This document shows positions 11,101-22,159 of a stretch of DNA of 64,000 nucleotides, piece after piece. The notes beneath the pieces were generated by a model. It made no database searches. It was not told the origin of the DNA and worked only from the letters and a program-made list of their open reading frames with translations. Positions within the stretch are counted from its first letter, which is position 1; the number at the start of each line of letters is the position of its first letter. Position numbers and translations under genes: made by a program. The stretch comes from Trichuris trichiura (taxonomy: Eukaryota; Nematoda; Enoplea; Trichinellida; Trichuridae). Location of the stretch: assembly GCA_037903355.1 (NCBI GenBank), contig JBAJFE010000004.1, positions 4,138,001 to 4,202,000 on the forward strand, in the 5' to 3' direction.

Positions 11101-12213
11101 GTGAAGAGTGGGGGATACAAATGTTTGACTGAGTACTGCTTCAAACAGATCTACACCTCCCGTACTAGGCCTATTTTCCTTGCTATTTTTGCGAACCGCA
11201 AGGCCATGCGTAAAGAAGGCAGACGGTCGTAAGAGGCTCCCACCTGTAAAGCAAACTGGGCGTGTATTCTCCTTTTTGCTGATGAGCGCTACTGAACTTT
11301 TGGGTTTATCATTCGCTACTTAAACATAGGCGTGGCTAAACATAAGCAAACTAATCCTTTCCGGAAGAAGTCGACGAACAACCGGAGGCTGATGCTAGTT
11401 CAAGGCCGAAGCATAGCAAAATGGGTGACGTCGTCGAGGGCTATAACTTGGGTTAAGACTTCCGTGACGGACCCTGTCGGCCGTCCTGAAGCCTGACACG
11501 CCGTGAGAGTCGTCGCGGAAACCTGCTGGCGTTTACGGAGCGCGTTTCTTAGGACGCACCGCCTGTGGCTTAGTTTCTCTGGGAAATATGATCACAAGGA
11601 GCGGCACTAGGCGCTGCCGAAGTCCCGCGGGCGATAAGCTTCAGGCACAATACATAGCGCGCGACGTGCCTGTTAGCGGCCGAGAAAAAGACGTCCACTA
11701 TAGTCATGAAATGGCCACACTTCGTCGTTTAAGTACCCGTAGTAGCGAGCATATGACTTCTTGAAATCCCGTGAGGTATCTACACTAGATGTAGAAATCA
11801 AACTGAGAAGTAGTGCTTATAAGATGTCCTCGTTAAGTGAAGAGCCACGGCAAGTGTTTCAGACATGTCAAAGGTAACCTGTACAAAACTGTGATGTGAT
11901 GTGCCTTTCGCGTTGATGAGGGCTCGGGGGTTAAGCTACCGCCGACGTATTAAAGATGGATGGGACGCATTGGGATAGTCAGAAGGACCGCCGTCAGTCA
12001 AGGATCCCCTGTACTCACTAAGCCAGCAGATCACAGCTTATTATCCTTACAGATACTCTTATGGTTGCGACTGAATCTATTTTGATGCTCAAGCAATGCT
12101 GATCTCCTGGTAACGTGAGCCATGTTTCAACTAGAATCTTACAAGACACTTACCTTTCTATTTTTAAGAAGTTTGTCGAATTTCAGGACAGGTGCGTAGT
12201 CGCGACAAAGCAG
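8116..12213 (-). mobile_element. hAT (Buster-like) transposon, right end lost
   Basis: It is nearly identical by eye to 21459-~25556. The left tip is TAGTGTTTCCCAACC (first base changed from C). Similarity to the complete copy stops at about 12213, where repeat R2 begins, so roughly the last 950 bp including the right terminal repeat are missing. The flank TATTAGAG fits nnnTAnnn. The transposase gene inside carries two frameshifts. A stretch at 10953-11144 (minus) reads open for 63 codons and is identical in both copies, but the surrounding DNA is equally conserved. Confidence 0.9.
8823..10650 (-). pseudogene. hAT transposase pseudogene (two frameshifts)
   Basis: The frame runs from a BED-type zinc finger (C49, C52, H69, H74 by the coordinates of the complete copy) through the RNase H-like core, with VDEST and VATDGAP acids and the conserved TEVRWLS block, to the C-terminal hAT dimerisation region. 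Compared with the copy at 22160-23989, a T run at 9810-9817 is one base short and breaks the frame near codon 280. A second T run at 8933-8939 is one base short and replaces the C-terminus. The conserved VERGFS motif reads VECGFS here. Unlike the other copy there is no nonsense codon after the zinc finger, and both zinc-finger cysteines are kept. Proteins of this kind are related to host SCAND3/ZBED5-type proteins. Confidence 0.88.
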
Positions 12214-12754
12214 TTTACGAATGATGAAGGAAACCACTGATCATTTCCCTTTTATTGCGTGCAAAAAAATGAAGTGTTTCTCTGGCTGGTCCGTGAATCT
12301 CATTCTTGCCTTTTTACAGTATGGGATTGAACTCTCCTTTACTTTCATTCCTACTTTTTCAAGAGGATGTGGTTGCAGTGTCTGCTAATCTCTCTTCACC
12401 ATTTCTGCGGCCTGTTGTAGCGCGTATGCTTCTTGCTTCCTGCACCTCTTCCTTAACATGACGCGAGTTCGTAGACTGCTCGCCAACGCAGCTCAAGCGT
12501 CCCGCCCAAAGGTGGTATCAATGTTGCCTTTTCTCATTTCACAATTTCTCAGCAAAGGCGTAAGATCGCGGAAATAGAAGCAGCAAACGTTTGCAGGGTT
12601 TACGCATGCTAAAACATAGCCACCTTAATGCAAACAGTTCAATAAAAGTCGAAAGTGAAGTAGTAAACTTAAACATTTCTTTGAAAAACGCCAAATGAAC
12701 GAGCATCGACCGAAAGGATAACAAACAATTCTCATAAAACTTTTTCTTAACACT

Positions 12755-13164
12755 GATAATACGTCTTTCGAAAAACAGGATGTCTTTTAACAGGCTTGAA
12801 TAGTTTCATAGTAGATCTTCAGATTCACGGGTTTGGCCTGTTGGGTGTATCTGTAAGTAAACTTCAAAATGCCCTACCAACGGATGGATGAGCAGAGAAA
12901 TTACAGAACAAATCGAATACCGTACGTTTCGGAACTGCTCGTGTTCCGTCGTCAGCAGTGTTGGGGAGAATGAACTAAAGCGAACTCTCCCCAACACTGC
13001 TGACGACGGAACACGAGCAGTTCCGAAACGTACGGTATTCGATTTGTACTGTAATTTCTTTAACAATTTGCTCATCCATCCGTTGGTAGGGCAATTTGAA
13101 GTTTACTTACAGATACACCCAACAGGCCAAACCCGTGAATCTGAAGATCTACGATAATACGTCT
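12755..13164. mobile_element. 386-bp palindromic insertion with 12-bp target duplication
   Basis: GATAATACGTCT occurs at 12755-12766 and again at 13153-13164. R3 and R4 have the same surroundings with a single, uninserted site (R3: TGATAATACGTCTGAA near 32220). The insert holds a near-perfect inverted repeat of about 171 bp per arm (12811-13152, centre near 12981), preceded by about 44 bp of unpaired sequence. It encodes no recognisable protein. It could be a foldback/MITE or a reverse-transcribed hairpin RNA. Confidence 0.85.
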
Positions 13165-14592
13165 GAACTATATTACTTAATGGACAGCTAAAATTTTCAT
13201 GGTCATTTGACTGCCATTCGTTTGATATCAAGCAAAAAACCTAACATTAGACCAGTTTCCTCCAATGAGTTTAAAAAAATTGGCCTAGAATACTTAGATG
13301 CGAAAAGCAGGATACGTGCTTGCCTGTACATACTAATTGTACTTCATGGTTAAACAAGTAAGCATGCAAGTGACCAATCAGTAAACGTAGTCATTATTCA
13401 TAATGGAAAATTTTATAAAACCAGCCAACACTCCCCTAGATTCGACCTCAACTAATGCGCTGGTGTTTGCAGCGCTATTCTAACTCATTTGGAAGCTGCT
13501 TGTCCACCTGGCAACCGTAACACGTCTGCAAAAGTATGCTATTCAGATGCAATCAATTTCGGCAGACATCTAATAAGCTTCATCTTCTTATTGCGCAGAT
13601 GATGCAAAAGATTCATATACGCAAAAGCGAAAACACGAAGACGCGGCGTTGCTTTGATGCCCCCATTTACTTCAGCACTGCAGCTAAGCAAATGCAAGTT
13701 GGTCACAAATGCTTCTAAAAAATGAGCAACAGTCTAAGTGCGCAATGAATAACAAAGTGTGATGCAGACTTTTCGTTTATTAGCATAAAGATCTGACGCG
13801 TCGCGGTGCAACAGAGAGCAAGAATAATAAGGAAATGGTACGTTTGGAATAAATTCAAAATTCATTCAAAACTTCGGCCCGTTGGGCACTGCGCTAATAT
13901 AGATAAAGTCCAGTTGCTTCTGTATCACAAAGTCGACGCAGCCAACTTTATCTTCTTGCAAAGCTCATTAGATGCGGGTATTTTCAACGTCAGATACTCT
14001 GCTTTGGTTTACGCAGCCAAAGACAATTTCACACCGATACTAGCAAGGAAAAAGTCGGATACATGTAACACTTTGCCAACGCCAACTGTGACTTCGAATA
14101 TTGCGTGTGAAACCAGCCAGTGATCAGCTCCTCTTTTGCTCAGCGTATCATCACTTTTTTTTACTTTGCTTTAGTTCATTTCCTCGTGCAGTGCGTCGGG
14201 CAGGCATATCGCACAAGCGCCTGCCCGCTGTATATACCCATCGTAATATTCAATATCTTTCCAATATCTTCTTTTACGTCCATCAGGGCAGCACGATTAC
14301 AACAATGCTTGGCTGCCAAGCAGATATGCAACCGTTCGGGAGTCAGGCGAGAATTTTTGAACTTCGACCGACCCAACGAACTTGAAGAAGCCCAATATCA
14401 TACACTGAGCTACGCTATTCAGGTAACATGTGTTACCTAGGTTGACAAGCCCGAAGAGAAAGGAGGTTTTTCCAAGAAATCAGCCTTCCTTAAAAAGGCT
14501 GCATCAGCTTTTAGCCACTTCTCTGCATTATTCTTGGCTTGCCGAACCGTAGCGGGCAGAGCGGTCCCCTGTGAAGCCTGGATCGATCCATA

Positions 14593-15797
14593 ATATCGTT
14601 TCTTTCATTTAGGCGTGATGTAAGCTCGCCCTTCGCCAGGTCAACCCAAGTGAACGCCCAAAATATCATAACAATGTCGCTCCAGTTGGCAAATGACGGC
14701 TGGCCACTCGAAATGAATATCGTTCCTAGGGTTAGTGCCCCGGAGGCAGAGAATCTCCTCCTTCAACAATATCGTACGAAGGAACTCCGAAGCGAAAATA
14801 TTTTTTTCGCGCAGCGCATTTCTGTTGGGTGCACTGATATATGTGCTGGCTTGCGAGTCCTCGGATAAAATAATATCTTCGTGGAAAGACCTCTCGTCTT
14901 CTGCGCCCAAAGGGTAGAAAAAAATCAGCCTTCACTAGTGTGGGCTTGCGCACTATCGCCTGATTTTCCAGCGACTGATTTCACTTGCTCGAATTATCGT
15001 TCGGCGGTGGAATAGTAGCGGCATCGGCGGAAGTTCAAATAACCAGTTAAAGTGACCAGCACTACGCCGCAGAGCTCATAACGCAACGAAACTTGACTAC
15101 ATGGAAGCAGGTGCTTCTGTCCCCTAATCCACCATGGGAAGCTTGTTTGCCTCATGTACATTGGACACATCGTCCAAACTGTGGATAACTTTGTCGCGGA
15201 TTGCTGAACACGTGTCTAAAGGCACACTATATCCAGCAGTGTGCCCACAAGTAACTGGCGCCGTTGGTGAGCCCGCCTTAGCTACCAGAGCGCAGCGTAT
15301 GCGACCGTGCACCGTAGGGATGCCAATCTGCGATTTATGAATATCGTTGAATCGCATATCGTTGCCAATTTAAAAAACATATCATCTTTGTCGCTGAGAT
15401 GCGTGAATGCTACGCGTTCATATCGTTTGATCGCATTCATCTCAGTCTGCCGTGAACCGCTTGGCAATATATCGTAAAATAACTGCTTGCTGGCATGGCC
15501 TGTCAAAGAATAGGCCCATTGTAGACATAAATAATAGAACATTTAATGTGGCTTTCCTTGTCGCTGCTCATAGTCGGCTGGTATGGCGGGAAGGCGCGCC
15601 AAGATGGCATGAGCAGCGACAGTTCATATCTCGTATTGGGCAGTAATGAACCAGCCAACTCAGCGCCACTTAAGCATATCGTTCAGCTGCATTTGCTATA
15701 GCATGAGCCTGGCCACTTGCAATCATATCGTCAAAGAAGAACGGCGAACAGGCTCCGAAATATCTTGCTGATTGGGATCCACTATTGCGCATATCGT
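14593..15797. repeat. ATATCGT motif cluster in R2
   Basis: Exact ATATCGT occurs at 14593, 14717, 14769, 15341, 15356, 15420, 15469, 15676, 15725 and 15791: ten copies in 1.2 kb, all on the plus strand. By base composition about 0.1 would be expected. Positions correspond to those in the other R copies. Confidence 0.7.
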
Positions 15798-17850
15798 TAA
15801 GCCACAGTGTACCAGTACCAGCGGTTGCTCTTGTGAAACATGTTTGTCAACCGCTTTGAAATACTTTGGCTCGGTACAGTACCATTGGCACATAAACCGT
15901 CAGCCGTCGACATCCAAGGCGATGAGTTGATCAGCAGCTTTTCTATGACAAGCTTCCATTGAGGATGTCACTTCAACCCTTGCCAAAACGATGGCCTCCA
16001 TATTAGAACTCTTGCAAGCGACACCAAGTTCGTCGTCAGTAACGGTTTTTAAAGAGCTGCAAGAAAGCCAGCGTAACCGGTCAACCGCTTAGTGAAACAA
16101 TGACGCGAACAGTAGCAATCATCATGGATTTTAAAGTTCTAGCGTAGTTAAGTATAATCAAGTTTGATTGGAACTACCGCACTTTAAAGTAATGCTGAGT
16201 GAAGAGGACTGGCAGCACCTTATTGACGTTGGGAGCGTTTTGAAAAACTACAGCCGACGCTGGATTTAGTGGACTGAAATTCAAAACAAAACGCGGCAAA
16301 ACGGCCACAGTAACGTAAAGCATTAGTGCGCAGATTAATTAGAAAGGTGTGATTACCATTTACATATCAAACGGCTAACCTGACGATCGCTAATTACGCG
16401 AACGACTTCTTGAAGAATTCTGTAATTGCTCCCTAAAGGGCACAACTAAGTCAAAGCGCGAAACGTTTTGTATAGCTACTGCATTCGAAGAGACTACAGC
16501 GAAGGTTGAATTACTACGGCTAGATAGCAATGTAATTGTAGTAAGGTTGAAATAGACAAAAGGTTTAATTGTCTTTCGGTATACTCTCTTTAGGACAGTG
16601 ACCCATGTCCCTCATAAAAGTTTGTAATTTACTATTACTGACTAAGTAATACCCGCTAGGGAATTACTAGACGCTACCATAACTATTACTCAGCTAGCCG
16701 TCTGCGCGGCTTATCTATGACAATAACCGCGCAAGCACTTGACTATTTGCGTCGTAAAAGTAGAACAGCAATGTTATCATTAATATTGCCGGCTTTTACT
16801 GCTAAGCCTTACCGAAAGTCGAATGAAAGTTTTTATGTCTGAATTTCAGTTCGACGCTTTCATCTCGGCAGGGATGAATCATCGAAGTAGGCAGAAAGCA
16901 ACAATTTATGTAGCGTTGGGAGTTTAGTCCTAACGGCGAAAATAATCGTTCAAAACAGCTGTAAATCCTAATAAAAGAAAGATTTAGATTAGGTGTATTG
17001 TTGGAGGGTTGTGCCGTCAGGTCTGAGTTAAACATAAAAAATTGAAGGCAGTGGTTCGAGAGCATGAATATCTTGAACTTTATGCGCATGTACCTTATAA
17101 CAGGCGCTTCATGATCTGCAGAGCTAAATAGCTTAATTAATCTTGAAATATTCGCCTAAGCAGCTGTATTAGACTACACAAACAACTGCGAAGCATTTCG
17201 TAACGCTTTAGACCGAAAAAGATATGTACTGAACCTACCTTTTGCTTGCAGAGTAGGCATCACGAAAGCTTGCCGCTTAGCGAAGAACGAAGCTCCATTC
17301 AGCTTTAAGCATAACAATACAACCATCGGAGTGAATGCAGACGACAGCTCTACCATACACAGCAAAGTGCCGTTCTACAGTAGGCGGTAGGGAAATGCAG
17401 GACATGTAAAACACACGTCAGCGTTAGCAGGGTTAGCGTCGGTTGCTACAACAGTTACAGTATTCTTTAGAGGAATGGAAGATACATAATCATTCGGCCG
17501 ACTGGTGCGCTATCTTCGCGCGGTATGGGAGGGAATATAAGTGGTAGAACTGGAAATGGTGTTCCTCCAGGTATTAAGACAAGCCGGCTGATTCGGTAGG
17601 CACTTATGAATACTAGAACGAGCGACGAGAACTAGTGCAGTTTCAGGAAATGACAGTCAAATTTGTTAAGTGGCAAAACGCAAAGCAAAAGATTTGTTTA
17701 CGAACCTGACATGACCGATATTCGGTGCTGGGAAGCGATTGAATCCGGAACGAGATAACAGCGTTTTTAAAAGAAGACCTGCATTACGAAGGTACGGTAA
17801 GTTATTCGCGAGGCCACGGTGTTCAATGAGGAAATGTATTAAGGAAAAAC

Positions 17851-18436
17851 TAAGCGCAGATTATTTTTGAGGACGCTATATGAAATATGGCTTTTATTTT
17901 GAAAACGCGAAATGCTTTAATAATAACCAACGCGTCAAGATAAGCGCAGCTGAATGATGACGTCTAGCGCTTCTCATGTTAGCTTGAAAATGGTGGCGTG
18001 TTGTGTGGAATGGTTGAAAAAATTTTAAAATTTACAGGATTAATCTCACGTGACGATAGGAAGCTGAAAATCGTCGGAAAAACTTTTTTTTCTAGAGTGC
18101 GCAGCATACTTTTATTCCCATTTTCCTTTGGAAAACGGATTCTAGAAGTGCTTATGCGAAAAAGACAAAACTAAAAGAGAGAAAGCAACAAGGAAAAACG
18201 ACAGAAACTCTCAAATACGCAAACAGGACATTATTAGCTCACTTGGAATAAGCGTGAGTAAGCAGACATAATAGATCATTCTTAAGATTAAATGCAGAAA
18301 TAAGCGTAACAAATGCGTTCAGAACAAGTTTGTAAACGCAAGAAAATCAAAATACGTTAACGACATGTTTTTCAATCGATCTGTTGTATGGTTTCCTTAG
18401 GCGAGAGTGGCGAGTTACTGCAAGCATTGTCCATAT
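17851..18436. other. AT-rich stretch without gene
   Basis: No coding frame, RNA gene or terminal repeat was recognised between the end of R2 and the older hAT remnant. Confidence 0.45.
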
Positions 18437-18620
18437 CTGTGTTTCTCAAGCTTGGGCCCACCTAAGAACGCTTCCGAGCGTCCGGCCCCCTATTCTGATT
18501 GGCCAACTTCGAGCGCATTGATTGGCCAATTTCAACGCACTGATTGGCTGAAATAGTTGCAACGCTAAAAGGTCAACTACAGCTGTACAGATTTATTTCT
18601 GCAAATTGTTTTTTGAGAAG

Positions 18621-20392
18621 TCAAGAAGAGTTGCTTCGCTCGCCCAGGTGCAATCCAATTAGCTTGTCGATGTTGGTCTCGACCGAGGCAACTCGCAGAC
18701 AGAGATCGCCGCGGATGACAATTTGTAGCTGACTGCGTTTCTTGGTCATTAGGTCCGTAACGGTACTAAATGCGCGCCCCACTAGACTCGATGAAGGAAG
18801 ACAAATCAGTAACTTTTTTACCACATCCCATACACCACAGTGCAACTCCAGGATTTCTCTGGAGCCAGAACCGCTGACAACCCTGTGACAACCTGGCCTT
18901 CAGCTCCATGTTCGGCTGCAACTCCAGAGGCTCTTCTTGCAGCAAGATCTCGTTGTCTACATTTGTTAGGGGATTGATCACCCAGTCTGGGATCACCATA
19001 CACAAAATGTCTTCAAAACGACGTGTGAAATCGTCGTTCAGCACTTCGAGACGCTCACAGTACAATTCCACATCCGCTTCAGAGATCCTACCTTCATTTC
19101 CCATTTGGGCGAGACTTTGAAACTGGGAAAACTTGCCCCTTGAAAAATTGCGCTTGAAGAGAAGCAGCTTTGACATGAACGCAGAGATAATGGATTTTGT
19201 CTTAACCAAGTTCAGGTCGTCCGCCTGGAGCTGCTTATTTATTTCATTAAATTTAAAATACAAGTCTGTCAAGTACGCGATGTCCGCTTTCCGATTACGC
19301 AAGTTCTCGCTCAGCGAAGCGTCCTCCTCTTCGAAAAATTGAAGAACGTATTCGTTTGGACGAAAAACCTTGACAGGCAAGCACCTTTTGACAGCCATCT
19401 CACTTCTGTGTGCAGAAGTAGACGATTGAAGTCCTCGTTATTTTCATCATATAGTCGTCGAAAAAGTCTTTCGCTGAGTGGATTACTTTTGATCTTGTTT
19501 ACCGCGTTGATGACATACCGAAGGGATTCATTCAAACGTGGGCTCAATCGACGGGCTATGAGACGCAGCCTTTGCAACACACAATGGATAGACCGCACGT
19601 TGGGAGGCATGCATTTTAGATACGATATGAGTCCCCGCTGACAGCTGAGCATAGCTGGTGCACCATCTGTTGCCACGGCTACTATGTTCTGAAGGGGAAT
19701 AGCTTTTTCTATAAAGAATTCTTCCACTGCTCGAAAGATAGATTCACCTATTCTATCTGTACTCAATTCTTTCGAAAACAATAATTCTTCTACAAACTGC
19801 TCTTCTTTTATAAACCTGACGTAGGCCAGTAAAAGCGATTTGTTTCCAGGCAATGTTGATTCATCCAATTGCAACGAGAATTCGCTCTCTCTGAGCCTGC
19901 AGTAGAGCGTTTCTTCGGTGTCTTCAGCCATTGTATCGATTCATCTCTGAACAGTATCATTGCTCAGTGGTATTTTCCTGGTAACATCATCTGCGTTTTG
20001 GTGAAGCACAGTTTCCAGAATTTTGGCTATGCCAGGAATTATCGATTTCTTGCGGATCGTATGTGGCTTACCCGCCTTCGGAATTAACAGTGAAATTCTA
20101 TATGACGCTGCAAGTCCGTCACGATCTGGTTTTGAAAGAAAGGGTAACTGTTTGGTGCTCTCTTCTTCATTACCTTCTCCCTCAGGGCCTGGTAGTAGGA
20201 CACGTCCTTATAACTCATGTTCGGGTGACGCCTCATTAAATGGCGTTTAATTCTGGACGGCTTCATAGACTCGTTTGAGAAAACTCTTTCGCACAACAAA
20301 CATACTGGTAGTTCCGTACCAGGCGTAACAGCGAAACCAAAGCACAGATATTCGCTACTATATAGCCTACATTTCCTGCTCGCCTGATCCAT
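18621..20392 (-). pseudogene. hAT transposase pseudogene of a second subfamily
   Basis: From 20392 downward the frames encode a BED-like zinc finger (CLLCERVF ... HLMRRH), then a break, then an RNase H-like core with LDESTLPG, VATDGAPAML and TEVRWLSKGACL (19931-19311), another break, and C-terminal segments through 18621 with the hAT dimerisation region (VGRAFSTVTDLMTKKRSQLQ). At least three frame changes and one or more stops separate the pieces. It is clearly related to, but distinct from, the transposase at 22160-23989, with many amino-acid differences throughout. It is a relic. Confidence 0.85.
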
Positions 20393-20399
20393 GACTTAG

Positions 20400-21090
20400 C
20401 CTCTGCAAAGTAACTTCTCGAAATCAACTAGACAAGTATATCACAGACTTACAGCGACGACGTTGTACGCACGATATAGCTTACTGAATGTGTGCTGGCC
20501 AAACTGGAGCGAAAGTAGGAGAAAAGCAACCGTACAGAGAAAGTGTTTCCAGAAAATGTGTGAGCAGCACTCGCAATTCCCTGTCGCTAACGCGTATGCT
20601 TCCATTGTAGCTGCGTGGACAATAGGCGCGAAGAAAGAAAGGGAAGAAAAAGGGAGCCGACTTTTCACAGAGCCGCGGCAACAGATGATAATCGTTGACA
20701 AAATTCTAATGCAGAGTCATTGCTACCAAGCTGCAGCTGCGAACACATGCTAATCGCTGGTTGAATCGTAAAGCAGGTGCAAATAAATCGCAAAAACTAT
20801 GGCGCATTCTGATAACGTGGACAATTATTCTCTGACGTGAACCATGTGCTCTGCGCTAAATGCTTCTCAGCAGAAAGCTTCCCTTGCTCAACCCAACGCA
20901 GGAAACGTCACGGTGACAAACATGCCGTCACTTCTGTCGCGTGTTCTGTATGGTCATTTTCACGAGCAATGATTGGTTCATGTGCTGGATTGGGGGGTAG
21001 CCGGCCTCACCCATAACCTGTAACATTATCCTAACCAGTACGCACAGTACCTCACCCTCGGACCTCACCTTCCGATGCACGTCAACACGA
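20400..21090. other. Noncoding interior of the older hAT element
   Basis: No recognisable frame or RNA gene. It lies between the zinc-finger exon remnant and the GC-rich subterminal region. Confidence 0.4.
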
Positions 21091-21191
21091 CGGTCCAGGT
21101 GGGGCATGCGCCCCACACAGCTCAAATGGGCCCCCTTGGATTTCAAAAGGGCCCCCCTGGTGGGGCACCTGCCCCACCGTGAGAAACACTG

Positions 21192-21458
21192 ATGTAGGAC
21201 AACAAACCTATTGCTCAGGCTCTAATTACTTGATCAGCTGTCTCACGTTTTGTTTCCCTGCTTTTAGCTCGGACGAGAAGACTTCAGAATGAAAACAGTA
21301 ACGAACATGTAAAAAACAACGGAAATAAAAAATGGGAGAAAGCGTCTTTTGGACTACAGTTGCGATGTGGGAAATGTTGAACGGTCCGTGAAAAAACTAC
21401 ATGTGTTTAAGGAAGTCGTATAATGCGTATGCGAAGTTATTGCACTGAAAGCTTAATC
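21192..21458. repeat. Duplication A, copy A1, left part
   Basis: It matches about 57693-57969. Similarity starts right at the tip of the older hAT element. The complete hAT element interrupts the copy after GCTTAATC (21451-21458). Confidence 0.88.
21451..21458. repeat. 8-bp target site duplication, left
   Basis: GCTTAATC, repeated at 26508-26515. It is present once at 57962-57969 in the uninserted paralogue. Confidence 0.95.
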
Positions 21459-22159
21459 CAGTGTTTCCCAACCTTTTTTGAGCCAGGGCCCCCTTTCGCG
21501 ACCTTCAACTTGCCGGGGCCCCCCGTCATTCTCCCCAACGTAATTCTCCTGCTTCTGTTATCCTCAGGTGCGCCTACTGTGGTTACGTTGTTGTCAATTT
21601 GTACAAGTAGTTCAGCACTTGAAAGAGCCGGCAGAATGTAGATTTGATTTCGCTGCCTACCGTATTTGCCAAAGAAAAAACAGTTAAGCCGGGCCATCTT
21701 TAAAAACCTTATTAACCTGCGGATCTTGTCAGCTGCAAGTAGGACCCCATGGTTTGCGCTGTGAAAGTTGAGTGTGCAGCTGGAAAACCTGGCGATGCGA
21801 AGTCCACGCTGAGTTTCTTTTCTACACTAGAGCGAAATGGCTAGTAAGGAAGCCAGCCAGCTGCCATATACGGCGAATGCTCCTAGCGATATTCGAAGCC
21901 GTTAACGCCATAAATTCTTTATTTGGCACTGAAGGCGTTCTTTTCGTATTACTGGACTTAAGCCGGCTAACTGCAGATCAGAGAGCATTCAGAGTACAAG
22001 CGCGGCATTGGGTTTCCTCTTCCTTAATTTTTCGGGCTGTTAGCAATGGTAGCGCAAATTGTAAGTGAGGCTCCGATGTTGTTCTCAGTGCTGCGCAACA
22101 ATGAATCTAAATTCAATATTTCTTCGGAGCAAGACGACAGCCGCTTGATCTTACCTCAC

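Larger units (their letters stand above)
12214..17850. repeat. Long repeat R, copy R2
   Basis: It matches R3 (from 31691) and R4 (from about 39995) at its start and R1 over 14480-17830. It joins the truncated hAT element directly at 12213. A 386-bp palindromic insertion lies at 12767-13152, absent from R3 and R4. No gene is recognised. Two minus-strand frames, at 16802-17089 and 17174-17365, have counterparts in R1 but not at full length in all copies. The 3' boundary is approximate because R1 is cut there by the Tigger element. Confidence 0.85.
18437..21191 (-). mobile_element. Older hAT element, degenerate
   Basis: The right end reads GAGAAACACTG at 21181-21191, the inverse of the hAT tip CAGTGTTTCTC. 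A matching left tip, CTGTGTTTCTCAAG, lies at 18437. Subterminal DNA is rich in GGGGC/GCCCC runs at 21095-21180. The bases after the right tip, ATGTAGGA, fit the nnnTAnnn form; the bases before the left tip (GTCCATAT) do not match them, so no target duplication is preserved and the left boundary is tentative. It contains a broken transposase gene and noncoding DNA at 20400-21060. Confidence 0.7.

Noticed and set aside
12806..13157. Two ~89-codon frames on opposite strands with nearly the same translation
   Set aside because: They are mirror images created by the palindrome; there is no independent evidence of coding.
18429..21199. Target duplication for the older hAT element
   Set aside because: The octamers next to the two tips (GTCCATAT and ATGTAGGA) do not match, so none can be claimed.
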